From: Conchiformibius kuhniae DSM 17694
GTDB taxonomy: Bacteria; Pseudomonadota; Gammaproteobacteria; Burkholderiales; Neisseriaceae
DNA: 27,395 nucleotides
Reading direction: 5' to 3'
Assembly (NCBI RefSeq): GCF_000428785.1
Contig: NZ_AUAP01000025.1
Location: 1-27,395, forward strand
Positions 1-5,984 of this stretch are shown here, one piece after another (the first letter of the stretch is position 1; each line of letters starts with the position of its first letter). The notes beneath the pieces were generated by a model that was given only the letters and a program-made list of their open reading frames with translations, searched no databases and had not been told where the DNA came from. A program made the position numbers and the translations under genes.

Positions 1-24
1 GCGCTGATGGGTTTGGCGGAATAG
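1..24 (+). CDS. 3' end of an unidentified gene (partial)
   Basis: Frame 1 reads A-L-M-G-L-A-E followed by TAG at 22-24, and a strong perfect hairpin follows 24 bases later, as expected at the end of a transcription unit. Only seven codons are visible, so no family can be assigned. It could also be non-coding; the terminator is the main support. Confidence 0.4.
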   Translation, partial: ALMGLAE

Positions 25-48
25 CACACCAAGCATAACCCCACGCAC

Positions 49-78
49 AACAAACCGATGCCGCCGCATCGGTTTGTT
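49..78 (+). terminator. Perfect 13-bp hairpin after the upstream gene
   Basis: Arms 49-61 and 66-78 are exact reverse complements (AACAAACCGATGC / GCATCGGTTTGTT) with a 4-base loop. No long T-tract follows (GTTTGGGG), so it is a probable rather than textbook intrinsic terminator. The MITE-like repeat begins only five bases downstream. Confidence 0.6.
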
Positions 79-82
79 GTTT

Positions 83-366
83 GGGGTGCGTCATCAAGCA
101 CCGTCATGCCCGCACCGGCGGGAATCCAAAACAAATTTCAAAAAGCATTGATAAAGCATCGCTTGCCAAACATCGCGCAACGGATTCCCGCATTCACGGC
201 AATAGCAGTATTTTGCATTGCATTATAGTTGATAAAAATAAAAACGAGACAAGGCGACAACGCCCGCCGTGTACGGGCAGTACATAAGGGCGTTGGCAAC
301 GCCGTATCGTTGCGATTTTAATCAACTATAGTTTTCAGCCGGAAATGCAATTGATGACACACCCTG
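83..366. mobile_element. MITE-like repeat copy A, interrupted by a Correia-like element
   Basis: The outer ends are inverted repeats: GGGGTGCGTCATCAA at 83-97 and, reversed, AGGGTGTGTCATCAA ending near 365. Inside is a degenerate dRS3-bounded core (about 101-206) closely related to the core at 12592-12700; both contain TTGATAAA(A/G)CA, GCTTGCCAA and GGATTCCCGCATTC. The right tail (TTTTCAG...AATTGATGACAC) is shared with the copies ending at 12755 and 22591. The tail is split by the element at 224-330. No coding capacity is apparent; a non-autonomous element is inferred. Confidence 0.65.
224..330 (-). mobile_element. Correia-like repeat enclosed element (about 107 bp)
   Basis: The ends are inverted repeats, TATAGTTGAT at 224-233 and ATCAACTATA at 321-330, flush with a TA dinucleotide. 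Read on the minus strand, the interior shows the order known from short neisserial Correia elements: TACGGCGTTGCC, CGCCTT, GTACT, CGGC and GTCGCCTTGTC, in a total length of about 107 bp. The end sequence is TATAGTTGAT instead of the neisserial TATAGTGGAT. Correia elements are mobilised in trans, can supply promoters or IHF sites and can be RNase III-processed in transcripts (family knowledge). This one lies 40 bases beyond the trpA stop, so it may be part of the trpA 3' UTR. Confidence 0.8.
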
Positions 367-370
367 CGTT

Positions 371-1165
371 TCAGTCCGCCCCGTCCAAAGCCTGTTTCAA
401 ACCGCGCACCAATTCGGCAACGGCTTCGTTTTCGCGCCCGCGCTGCTGCTCGATTTCGCGGACGATGCGGCTGCCGACAATCACCGCGTCCGCCACCGCG
501 CCGATGCGTTTGGCGTCTTCCGCATCGGCGATGCCGAAGCCCACACCGATGGGAATCGTGAAATGTTTACGCAAAACCGCCATTTTTTCAGCCACTTGAG
601 CGGTGTCCAAAGCCGCCGAGCCGGTTACGCCTTTCAGCGAAACATAGTAGGCGAAACCGCTTGCGCGGGCGGCGATTTGGCGCATTCTGGCTTCGCCGGT
701 GGTGGGCGTAACCAAAAACACGCTGTCCAAACCGTGTTTCTGCAAAGCGTTTTGCAAAGGTTCGGCAACTTCAATCGGGCAATCCACCGTGAGTGCGCCG
801 TCCACGCCCGCTTCGGCGGCGGCGGCGGCGAAATTTTCGTAACCCATGGCGTGAACGGGGTTCAGGTAGCCCATCAGCACCACGGGCGTGTCGGTGTTGT
901 CGCGGCGGAAACGGCGCACCAGCTCCAGCACGCCGCTCAAGGTCATGCCTTGCGCCAAAGCGCGTTCGGTGGCGCGTTGGATAACGGGGCCGTCCGCCAT
1001 CGGGTCGGAAAACGGTACGCCCAGCTCGATGATGTCCGCGCCGTTGGCGGCAAGGGTGTGCATCAGGGCGAGGGTGGTGTCGGCATCGGGGTCGCCGGCG
1101 GTGATGTAGGCAATCAGGGCGGGACGGCCGTTGCGCCGTGCAAAGGCGGTTTGTATGCGGGTCAT
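371..1165 (-). CDS. trpA: Tryptophan synthase alpha subunit
   Basis: 264 aa. TrpA cleaves indole-3-glycerol phosphate to indole and glyceraldehyde-3-phosphate and passes indole to TrpB in the cytosolic alpha2-beta2 complex. The start MTRIQTAFARR and the motif IELGVPFSDPMADGP, carrying the catalytic Glu and Asp of the family, are present, with GFAYYVSLKGVTG and the GVGFGI phosphate-binding stretch further on. The ATG at 1163-1165 is chosen because it matches the family N-terminus and overlaps the stop of the upstream gene by 4 bases (ATGA), indicating translational coupling; the longer open frame to 1294 is antisense overlap. Last gene of the rimI-UDG-like-trpA unit; no trpB is nearby. Full family length. 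Confidence 0.97.
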   Translation of the reverse strand: MTRIQTAFARRNGRPALIAYITAGDPDADTTLALMHTLAANGADIIELGVPFSDPMADGPVIQRATERALAQGMTLSGVLELVRRFRRDNTDTPVVLMGYLNPVHAMGYENFAAAAAEAGVDGALTVDCPIEVAEPLQNALQKHGLDSVFLVTPTTGEARMRQIAARASGFAYYVSLKGVTGSAALDTAQVAEKMAVLRKHFTIPIGVGFGIADAEDAKRIGAVADAVIVGSRIVREIEQQRGRENEAVAELVRGLKQALDGAD

Positions 1166-1902
1166 GGTGGGGATTCCTGTAATAAGGTTTGCAAGGCTTG
1201 CAGGGTGTGCCACGCGGGGCGTTTGAGGGTGGGATTGGCGAGCATTTGTTGGGGGTGGGGAATGCGGAATTCGGGCAGCCCGAACACGGCGCAATGGCGG
1301 CGCACGTCTTCGCGTTCAAAAAAACGTCCCATCAGCAGCAGGGCGGCGGGCTGCGCGGCAGCCAGTTCCCCTTGCAGGCGCGGCAGGGCGGCGGACACGG
1401 CTTCGGCGGACGGTTCGGGATTGAAGTCGGGCAGACGGTTCAGCCAGCAGCCCACATACACGTCTTCGCGGCGCAGGCCGATGGCAGCGAACATTTTGTC
1501 CAGCAATTCGCCGTCCGCACCGCCGAACAGCGTACCGGCGGCGATGTCGGCGGGGGACGGACATTCGCACAGGGCGGCGATGCGGGCGGGACGCACCGGC
1601 GCGGTCAAAGCTGCGGCTTCGGGCGGTGCGGGCGGCGGCGCGGGTTCGGCTTCGGCGGGCGCGGGGTCGGCAAGGTACACGCCCACGCGCTGCAATGCCG
1701 CCAATCGTGCGGGAATGGCGGCGCGGTCGGCGGCGTTTTTCGGGCGTGCTTTTGGGGCGGACGGCGCGTTGGGAAGTGGCGCGGGCGCGACTTTTTGCAC
1801 GGTCGGCGCGGCGGCGGGCGTGTGGTGCAACACGGCTTCGCGGTTCAGCCACATCACGCCCAAGCCGAGCGCATCGTGCAGATGGACATAGCGGCTGTTC
1901 AT
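1162..1902 (-). CDS. Degenerate uracil-DNA glycosylase family 4-like protein
   Basis: 246 aa. Residues 110-240 follow the layout of family-4/5 uracil-DNA glycosylases: a nucleotide-binding region, GTLFGGADGELLDKMFAAIGL-like block (about 123-143), REDVYV, a helix ending in LLLMGRF, and HPQQML near 216. Key features are lost: the GEAPG motif reads CECPSP, HPS reads HPQ, and the four Fe-S cysteines are not evident. Residues 30-105 form an Ala/Pro-rich linker after a short N-terminal block (MNSRYVHLHDALGLGVMW). It may therefore be a non-catalytic DNA-binding relative. The ATG at 1902 is preferred over TTG at 1926 because GAGAA lies upstream. It lies 76 bases after rimI and overlaps trpA by 4 bases. 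Confidence 0.7.
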   Translation of the reverse strand: MNSRYVHLHDALGLGVMWLNREAVLHHTPAAAPTVQKVAPAPLPNAPSAPKARPKNAADRAAIPARLAALQRVGVYLADPAPAEAEPAPPPAPPEAAALTAPVRPARIAALCECPSPADIAAGTLFGGADGELLDKMFAAIGLRREDVYVGCWLNRLPDFNPEPSAEAVSAALPRLQGELAAAQPAALLLMGRFFEREDVRRHCAVFGLPEFRIPHPQQMLANPTLKRPAWHTLQALQTLLQESPP

Positions 1903-1978
1903 CTTAATTCTCGTTTGTATTTCCAAATCTTATGGCGTTACAATTCGGGCTTGGGAAAAGGCGGCAGCCTGTCCCAAA

Positions 1979-2428
1979 TCAGGGCGATAATTTATCCGTC
2001 CCTGTGAGTTGAAACATCAAAACCGCATCTTCCCCGTCCTGATAATAACGCGGGCGCACCGCCAGTTCGGTAAAACCGTGTGCGCGGTACAAGGCTTGCG
2101 CGGCAACGTTGCCCGCACGCACTTCCAATAAAATCCGTTCTCCGCCGCATTGCGCTACATCGTCCGCAACCGCCGCCAGCAGCCGCGCCGCCAAACCCTG
2201 ACGGCGGTATTCGGGCGCGGTGGCAATCAAATGCAGCTCCGCCTCCCCGCACACGCATTGCCACACCGCAAACGCGGCGGGCGCACCGTCCCGTTCAATC
2301 AACAGGATACGGTCGTGCGGCGCGGCGCAGGCTGCCTGAAACTGGCGCAACGTCCACGCGGACGGGTTACAACGCGCGTCCAAAGCGGCAAGGGCGGGCA
2401 AATCGGTTTCGCGGGCGGGTCGGAGCAT
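1979..2428 (-). CDS. rimI: Ribosomal protein S18-alanine N-acetyltransferase (GNAT)
   Basis: 149 aa, normal RimI length. RimI acetylates the N-terminal alanine of ribosomal protein S18 using acetyl-CoA. GNAT motif A is visible as LHLIATAPEYRRQGLAARLL (about 66-85; R/Q-x-x-G-x-A acetyl-CoA loop), followed by ERILLEVRAGNVAAQALYRAHGF, the ending typical of RimI (E-V-R-x-x-N-x-x-A-x-x-L-Y-x-x-x-G-F), and RPRYYQDGEDAVLM. Start at MLRPARETDL; longer in-frame extension is antisense to rsmI. First gene of the minus-strand unit, divergent from rsmI. An uptake sequence lies inside the gene at 2329-2340, coding Phe-Gln-Ala-Ala. Confidence 0.93.
   Translation of the reverse strand: MLRPARETDLPALAALDARCNPSAWTLRQFQAACAAPHDRILLIERDGAPAAFAVWQCVCGEAELHLIATAPEYRRQGLAARLLAAVADDVAQCGGERILLEVRAGNVAAQALYRAHGFTELAVRPRYYQDGEDAVLMFQLTGTDKLSP
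2329..2340 (+). repeat. DNA uptake sequence AGGCTGCCTGAA (intragenic)
   Basis: Exact 12-mer inside rimI, not part of a hairpin. DUS are bound by the type IV pilus minor pilin ComP during transformation in Neisseriaceae (established). Confidence 0.9.
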
Positions 2429-2453
2429 CACACAACTCGGCTGGAAAAGCGCG

Positions 2454-2462
2454 ATTATATCA
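2454..2462 (-). promoter_or_regulatory. Extended -10 promoter element for rimI
   Basis: On the minus strand the bases read TGATATAAT, a perfect extended -10 (TGN-TATAAT), 25 bases upstream of the rimI ATG. The -35 region is poor, as is common with extended -10 promoters. Confidence 0.55.
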
Positions 2463-2500
2463 TTTACCATAACGCGGTTTTGGTTTTCAGACAGTCCGCC

Positions 2501-3382
2501 ATGCTCGCCCATTATCAAAAAGCCCTGTCCGCCGTGTCCGCGCAAACGCTCTACATTGTCGCCACCCCCATCGGCAACCTCACCGACATCAGCCTGCGCG
2601 CGCTGGCGGTGCTGCAACGCGCCGACTTGGTGTGCGCCGAAGACACCCGCGTGTCCGCGCAACTGCTCAGCGCCTACGGCATTCGCGCCAAACTGGTCAG
2701 CGTGCGCGAACACAACGAACGGCGCATGGCGGAAAAAATCATCGCCGCCCTGCAAGCGGGACAAACCGTAGCGCAAATTTCCGATGCCGGCACCCCCGCC
2801 GTGTGCGACCCCGGCGCAAAACTGGTGCAAGCCGTGCGCGAAGCGGGTTTTCCGATTGTGCCGGTGGCGGGCGCGTCCGCACTGATGGCGGCGTTGAGCG
2901 TGGCGGGAATTGACCAAGCGCATTTTTATTTTCACGGCTTTTTGCCCGCCAAAAGCGGCGAACGGCGCAAACTGCTGCACAGTTGGCAAAACCGCGACTG
3001 CGCCGTGATTGCCTTTGAAAGTCCGCACCGCATCGCCGCCGCGCTGGACGACTTTGCCGCCGAGCTGCCCGACCGCCGCCTGATGCTCGCCCGCGAAATC
3101 AGCAAAACCTTTGAAACCTTTTTGCACGGCACGCCCGCCGAACTGCGCCAAACCCTTGCCGCCGATGCCGACCAAACGCGTGGCGAAATGGTGCTGGTGC
3201 TGTATCCCGCCGCGCCCGACCCCGCCGACAAACACCAACTTTCGGACGACACCCGCCGCACCGCCGCCATACTCGCCGATGCCCTGCCCACCAAACAGGC
3301 CGCCGAACTCGCCGCACAAATCTGCGGCGCGAATAAAAAAGTGTTGTACGATTGGATGGTGGCGCGGAAAAATGCGGATTGA
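2501..3382 (+). CDS. rsmI: 16S rRNA (cytidine1402-2'-O)-methyltransferase
   Basis: 293 aa. RsmI methylates the 2'-OH of C1402 in the 30S P site using SAM, together with RsmH. The family signature is intact: LYIVATPIGNLTDIS near residue 17, CAEDTRVS, SDAGTPAVCDPG, PVAGASALMAALSVAG, GFLPAKSGERRKLL, ESPHRI and the GEMVLVL strand at the end of the tetrapyrrole-methylase-like fold. The C-terminal KQAAELAAQICGANKKVLYDWM helices are typical. The start MLAHYQKAL is chosen by homology; the longer upstream frame runs through rimI antisense. Divergent from rimI with 72 bases between starts. A palindromic repeat begins six bases after the stop. Confidence 0.95.
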   Translation: MLAHYQKALSAVSAQTLYIVATPIGNLTDISLRALAVLQRADLVCAEDTRVSAQLLSAYGIRAKLVSVREHNERRMAEKIIAALQAGQTVAQISDAGTPAVCDPGAKLVQAVREAGFPIVPVAGASALMAALSVAGIDQAHFYFHGFLPAKSGERRKLLHSWQNRDCAVIAFESPHRIAAALDDFAAELPDRRLMLAREISKTFETFLHGTPAELRQTLAADADQTRGEMVLVLYPAAPDPADKHQLSDDTRRTAAILADALPTKQAAELAAQICGANKKVLYDWMVARKNAD

Positions 3383-3387
3383 TAAGG

Positions 3388-3451
3388 TAGGGTGCGCCCC
3401 GCGCACCATCTGTTTGAGAAATGGGGAAAACGGTGCGCGTGGCGCACCCTA
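3388..3451. repeat. Nested palindrome (TAGGGTGCGC...GCGCACCCTA)
   Basis: Outer arms 3388-3397 and 3442-3451 are exact reverse complements; inner arms 3401-3407 (GCGCACC) and 3432-3438 (GGTGCGC) pair as well. It lies directly after rsmI and could fold as a long cruciform or RNA hairpin. There is no T-tract, so a mobile or repetitive palindrome is more likely than a simple terminator. Confidence 0.6.
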
Positions 3452-3456
3452 CAACC

Positions 3457-3562
3457 GCCGTCATTCCCGCGCAGGCGGGAATGACGGCGCCATACCCGTT
3501 TTTGATAAAACTTGAGTTTGTGAAAACGGGAAATAGATTCCCGCCTGCGCGGGAATGACGGC
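3457..3562. mobile_element. MITE-like repeat copy B (dRS3-bounded, 106 bp)
   Basis: Two dRS3-type palindromes (ATTCCC-N8-GGGAAT at 3463-3482 and 3537-3556) bound the unit. Its ends are perfect 26-bp inverted repeats starting GCCGTCATTCCCGC. The interior contains another hairpin, CCCGTTTT at 3495-3502 and AAAACGGG at 3523-3530, and differs from the cores of the other copies. No ORF. Confidence 0.75.
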
Positions 3563-3594
3563 GATTTTTGAGTGGCAAAATCCCCCAAAATTGC

Positions 3595-3606
3595 AGGCTG
3601 CCTGAA
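3595..3606 (+). repeat. DNA uptake sequence AGGCTGCCTGAA
   Basis: Exact 12-mer in the intergenic space between rsmI and the convergent M48 protease gene. Not palindromic here, so the dialect can be read unambiguously. Confidence 0.9.
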
Positions 3607-3612
3607 AACCGC

Positions 3613-4578
3613 CTATTTCCCCGACCGCGCCCAAAACACATCACCATGCCGCTTCTGCCGCAGCGCAGCGATGCGCCAGTTAATGTTCGGGTGGCTGCCG
3701 AAAAAATTGTGTACCGCCGCCCACTTACCGCCCTTGCCAAGGTGTTCTTTTTCGTAGTCCGCCATATCCACCTGCCGGTACAAATGCTTGCCCGCCGCCA
3801 ACATCAGCAAACCGCGCTGCCCTTCGTCTTGCGACAAGGCAAAACCCAATTTGTCGCAACCGTATTCGCGGCTACGGCTTAAAGGCAGACCAATCAAATA
3901 GTTGATGCCCGGAAAATTAGCCGCCATTGTCAAAAGATTGTACCACCACGCCACATGGTTCAAACGGATATGCCCCAATTCGTGTCCTAAAATAAAGCGC
4001 AACGCTGCTTCGTCATCGTTTGCCAAAGCGCGTTCCAAAATATCCGAATAAATCACGCCGAAAGCGCGGTAGCCCAGAATGCAGGTGGCAAAGGCGTTCA
4101 ACGTGCCGTTGCCGTTTTGCACATACAGCTCCGGTACGGTTTTCATGCCCAGCTTGCCCGCCATTTCCGCCCATATCGCATACACTTCGCCAAACTGACC
4201 CTGATGAATGCGGATACCGTTGGCACGCGCCGCGCCGTAGATTTTGCCAACGCTGTACACAATCAGCAGCACAACGCCCAACGGCGCCAGCGCAATCAGG
4301 GCGAAATTCAGCCCTTCCACTTCGCTAATCAGCTCTTTTTCCTCATCGGAAATTTTGTTGAGAATTTCGGCTTCAGACAGCTTGGCGGCTTCGGGGTGTT
4401 CGGCGCGGTATTCCGCCGCCAGCGTTTCTTTTAAAAATCCTGCCGTTGCCTGTTTGTTGGCGGCAACCGCCAGCAAAACAGCAAACACCGTCAGCGTCAG
4501 CAGCGTGGCGATGATGAAAAACACTTTTTCCAAACGGTGGCGGCTGCGGCGCACCAGTTGGCAACTGTTTTGACACAT
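3613..4578 (-). CDS. Membrane-anchored M48 family metallopeptidase
   Basis: 321 aa. Zinc protease of the M48 (HtpX/Ste24-like) family. The zinc motif HELGH is at 199-203 in RFILGHELGHIRLNH and the third ligand Glu near 238 in SREYGCDKLGF. Two hydrophobic segments, about 19-40 and 91-112, precede the protease domain, with a charged Glu-rich loop between them. LYVQNGNGTLNAFATC resembles the strand before the M48 active site. Such enzymes take part in membrane protein quality control (family knowledge); the substrate is unknown. The ATG at 4576-4578 has AAGGGA eight bases upstream. The gene stands alone and convergent with rsmI. Not the classical four-helix HtpX topology. Confidence 0.88.
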   Translation of the reverse strand: MCQNSCQLVRRSRHRLEKVFFIIATLLTLTVFAVLLAVAANKQATAGFLKETLAAEYRAEHPEAAKLSEAEILNKISDEEKELISEVEGLNFALIALAPLGVVLLIVYSVGKIYGAARANGIRIHQGQFGEVYAIWAEMAGKLGMKTVPELYVQNGNGTLNAFATCILGYRAFGVIYSDILERALANDDEAALRFILGHELGHIRLNHVAWWYNLLTMAANFPGINYLIGLPLSRSREYGCDKLGFALSQDEGQRGLLMLAAGKHLYRQVDMADYEKEHLGKGGKWAAVHNFFGSHPNINWRIAALRQKRHGDVFWARSGK

Positions 4579-4673
4579 GATTTTTGTCCCTTTATGGCAT
4601 AAAAACCGCCCATTCTAAACAAACGCTTGTACAAAAACAATATTTTTAATCAAATGTTTTTCAAGGAAAAAGC

Positions 4674-4694
4674 GTTTTTAGGCTGCCTAAAAAC
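4674..4694 (-). terminator. Perfect palindrome built on a variant uptake sequence
   Basis: Arms GTTTTTAGGC (4674-4683) and GCCTAAAAAC (4685-4694) around a single T. The centre is AGGCTGCCTAAA, one base off the DUS. It sits just beyond the stop of the arsC-like fragment and probably served as its terminator. Confidence 0.5.
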
Positions 4695-4696
4695 CG

Positions 4697-4882
4697 TCAA
4701 ACCAACTCATACACCCGTTCCGGCGGACGGCACAGCAACACGCCTTTTTCACTTGCCACAAACGGACGGTTCGCCAATTCGGGATAATGCGCCATCAAAG
4801 CGTGCAAATCCGCCTCGTCCAAATCCCGCCCCGCAACGTGTTCGCGGTAGGCATCGCTGTGTTCGCGCAGGGGAAAAATTTT
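4697..4882 (-). pseudogene. 3' fragment of an ArsC-family arsenate reductase-like gene
   Basis: Minus-strand translation gives about 61 codons ending ...LANRPFVASEKG, then VLLCRPPERVYELV and TGA at 4697-4699. This matches the C-terminal third of glutaredoxin-coupled ArsC/Spx-like reductases, compared from memory with E. coli ArsC (LINRPIVV...RLCRPSEVVLDIL); the preceding LREHSDAYREH corresponds to its LRKNVEPYEQL. The thioredoxin-fold half with the catalytic CxxS/C cysteine is absent. Homology stops at about 4882, twelve bases before the -35 element of the vapB promoter. I see no start codon or RBS, so it is a remnant, probably cut when the vapBC-bearing DNA arrived. Confidence 0.7.
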
Positions 4883-4893
4883 GCGGTGGCGGT

Positions 4894-4922
4894 TTGAACT
4901 TTCGCACCGTGCGGGTTATGAT
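4894..4922 (+). promoter_or_regulatory. vapBC promoter
   Basis: -35 TTGAAC at 4894-4899, a 17-base spacer, and -10 TATGAT at 4917-4922, followed after two bases by the inverted-repeat operator. Confidence 0.7.
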
Positions 4923-4924
4923 AA

Positions 4925-4947
4925 TGTATCTGCCAACCATAGATACA
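4925..4947 (+). promoter_or_regulatory. Inverted-repeat operator for VapB autoregulation
   Basis: Perfect arms TGTATCT (4925-4931) and AGATACA (4941-4947) around nine bases, placed over the expected transcription start between the -10 element and the vapB start. AbrB-type antitoxins with their toxins bind such palindromes to repress their own operon (family knowledge); the assignment here is inferred from position. Confidence 0.65.
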
Positions 4948-4959
4948 AAGGACGACATC

Positions 4960-5190
4960 ATGCCCCAAGCCACATTGTTTAAAAACAACCGCAGCCAAGC
5001 GGTGCGTCTGCCCAAAGCGGTGGCGTTTCCCGAGCATGTGGAAAAAGTGGAAGTGTTGGTATTGGGCAATGCCCGTTTGCTGACGCCTGTTGCCCATGTT
5101 TGGGACGACTGGTTCGCCCAATTGCCCGCTACGGATTTCCCCGAGCGCGAATGCGCCGTGCAAGCAGAAAGGGAAAATTTTGATGATTAA
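4960..5190 (+). CDS. vapB: VapB-type antitoxin (SpoVT/AbrB-like)
   Basis: 76 aa. The antitoxin neutralises the VapC ribonuclease and represses the operon. Residues 1-45 (MPQATLFKNNRSQAVRLPKA, then FPEHVEKVEVLVLGNARLLTP) form the swapped-hairpin AbrB-like DNA-binding domain typical of the VagC/VapB family. The C-terminal part (WDDWFAQLPATDFPERE) is the acidic/aromatic tail that docks into the toxin. AAAGGA lies seven bases upstream of the ATG. The gene overlaps vapC by eight bases. In-frame codons further upstream are not used: promoter and operator lie there. Confidence 0.9.
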   Translation: MPQATLFKNNRSQAVRLPKAVAFPEHVEKVEVLVLGNARLLTPVAHVWDDWFAQLPATDFPERECAVQAERENFDD

Positions 5191-5581
5191 ATATATGTTG
5201 GACACCAATATCTGCATCTATACCATCAAAAACAATCCGCAAACGGTGCGGGAGTGCTTTGAAGCGCATTACGGGCAATTGTGCATCAGCAGCGTGGCGT
5301 TGATGGAACTGCGTTATGGCGCGGAACGCTCGGGCAATCCGCAGCGTAATCACGACATCATAGACGGATTGGCGGCGCGTTTGTGCGTTTTACCATTTGA
5401 TGACGGTGCGGCAAACCATGCGGCACAGATTCGCGCCGCCTTGTCGCATACGGGCAAGCCGATTGGTGCATATGATGCCCTGATTGCAGGGCATGCCCGC
5501 AGCACGGGTTTGATTTTGGTCAGCAACAATTTGCGTGAATTTGACCGTGTGGACGGATTGCGGACGGAAAATTGGATTTGA
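5183..5581 (+). CDS. vapC: VapC-type PIN-domain ribonuclease toxin
   Basis: 132 aa, the normal size. Mg-dependent RNase of the PIN fold; relatives cut initiator tRNA or rRNA (family knowledge), the target here is unknown. Acidic catalytic residues are in place: Asp8 in YMLDTNI, Glu42 in ALMELRYG, Asp98 in AYDALIAGHA and Asp121 in NNLREFDRV. The ATG at 5183 lies inside the vapB 3' end and matches the family start MIKYMLDTN, so translation is coupled and toxin follows antitoxin. The toxin looks intact. A strong terminator follows after 19 bases. The pair sits between an arsC-like fragment and an integrase remnant. Confidence 0.93.
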   Translation: MIKYMLDTNICIYTIKNNPQTVRECFEAHYGQLCISSVALMELRYGAERSGNPQRNHDIIDGLAARLCVLPFDDGAANHAAQIRAALSHTGKPIGAYDALIAGHARSTGLILVSNNLREFDRVDGLRTENWI

Positions 5582-5600
5582 CGCATCAAGATTGCTGCTT

Positions 5601-5639
5601 AAACCCTGATTTGGGAAAACTTCCAATCAGGTTTTTTTT
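5601..5639 (+). terminator. Intrinsic terminator of vapBC
   Basis: CCTGAT (5605-5610) pairs with ATCAGG (5626-5631), with further pairing inside (TTGGGAA/TTCCAA with one bulge), followed by eight T residues. Confidence 0.85.
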
Positions 5640-5640
5640 A

Positions 5641-5717
5641 CGCAAAGGAACAAGATGGGGTTTGGGTTTCGCGCCTTTGACTTGCGCGGGTGTGGGCGGG
5701 ACAACGATTTTAGGCAC
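5641..5717 (-). pseudogene. 5' remnant of a tyrosine-type integrase gene
   Basis: From a GTG at 5715-5717 the minus strand reads VPKIVVPPTPAQVKGAKPKP and then leaves any recognisable sequence. This resembles the N-terminal DUF4102 segment of P4-like integrases (M-P-K-I-x-x-P-L-T-x-x-Q-x-K-x-A-K-P-K). It is in the same direction as tRNA-Ser, starting 168 bases beyond the tRNA 3' end, the usual arrangement of integrase genes at tRNA attachment sites. The remainder of the gene is gone; the vapBC terminator follows. The match covers only about 20 residues, so the call is moderate. Confidence 0.5.
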
Positions 5718-5770
5718 GGCATCGGGTTGGTATTTGTTCAATACCACAAAAAAATGAAAAAGAGTAAAAC

Positions 5771-5803
5771 ACTGTGAAAAGCAGTGAAAGAAAAGCAGTG
5801 AAA
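5771..5803. repeat. Short direct repeats between integrase remnant and tRNA-Ser
   Basis: Three close copies of a GTGAAA-containing unit: ACTGTGAAAA, AAAGCAGTGAAAG and AAAAGCAGTGAAA. They lie in AT-rich DNA between the integrase start and the tRNA, where attP arm-type sites are expected. Function is inferred only from position. Confidence 0.4.
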
Positions 5804-5884
5804 AACAAAAACAGACCAACTTAACGAAAAGCAGCCTGTTTTTATACTTTTTGAAACGTTTGTAAAAACATTTAAAATAATTGA

Positions 5885-5972
5885 TGGCGGAAGCGGTGAG
5901 ATTCGAACTCACGGTGGGTTTCCCCACGACGGTTTTCAAGACCGCTGCATTAAACCGCTCTGCCACGCTTCC
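5885..5972 (-). tRNA. tRNA-Ser (anticodon UGA)
   Basis: 88 nt with encoded CCA. Acceptor stem GGAAGCG pairs with CGCTTCC, discriminator G, anticodon loop CTTGAAA (TGA), a long variable arm (GTGGGGAAACCCAC region) typical of class II tRNA-Ser, and T-loop GTTCGAATC. It reads codons UCA/UCG. Its 3' end faces the integrase remnant and may be an attachment site. Confidence 0.97.
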
Positions 5973-5984
5973 GTAAGAAAGCGA

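Noticed and set aside
563..2007. Long plus-strand frames over trpA and the glycosylase-like gene
   Set aside because: Antisense shadows; glycine/alanine/arginine-rich translations with no recognisable domain, and trpA is certain on the other strand.
1979..3409. A 476-codon open frame on the minus strand over rsmI
   Set aside because: Only its last 149 codons match a family (RimI). The rest is antisense to rsmI and is an effect of high GC at third positions.
3388..3562. CRISPR-like array of palindromic repeats
   Set aside because: Only two dRS3 units in inverted arrangement, no regular direct repeats or spacers and no cas genes.
4883..4922. Possible second attachment site resembling a tRNA 3' end (TTTGAACTTTCGCACCGTGCGGG)
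   Set aside because: It contains a TTTGAAC string like a tRNA T-loop, but the flanking bases do not pair as a T-stem and it does not match tRNA-Ser(UGA).
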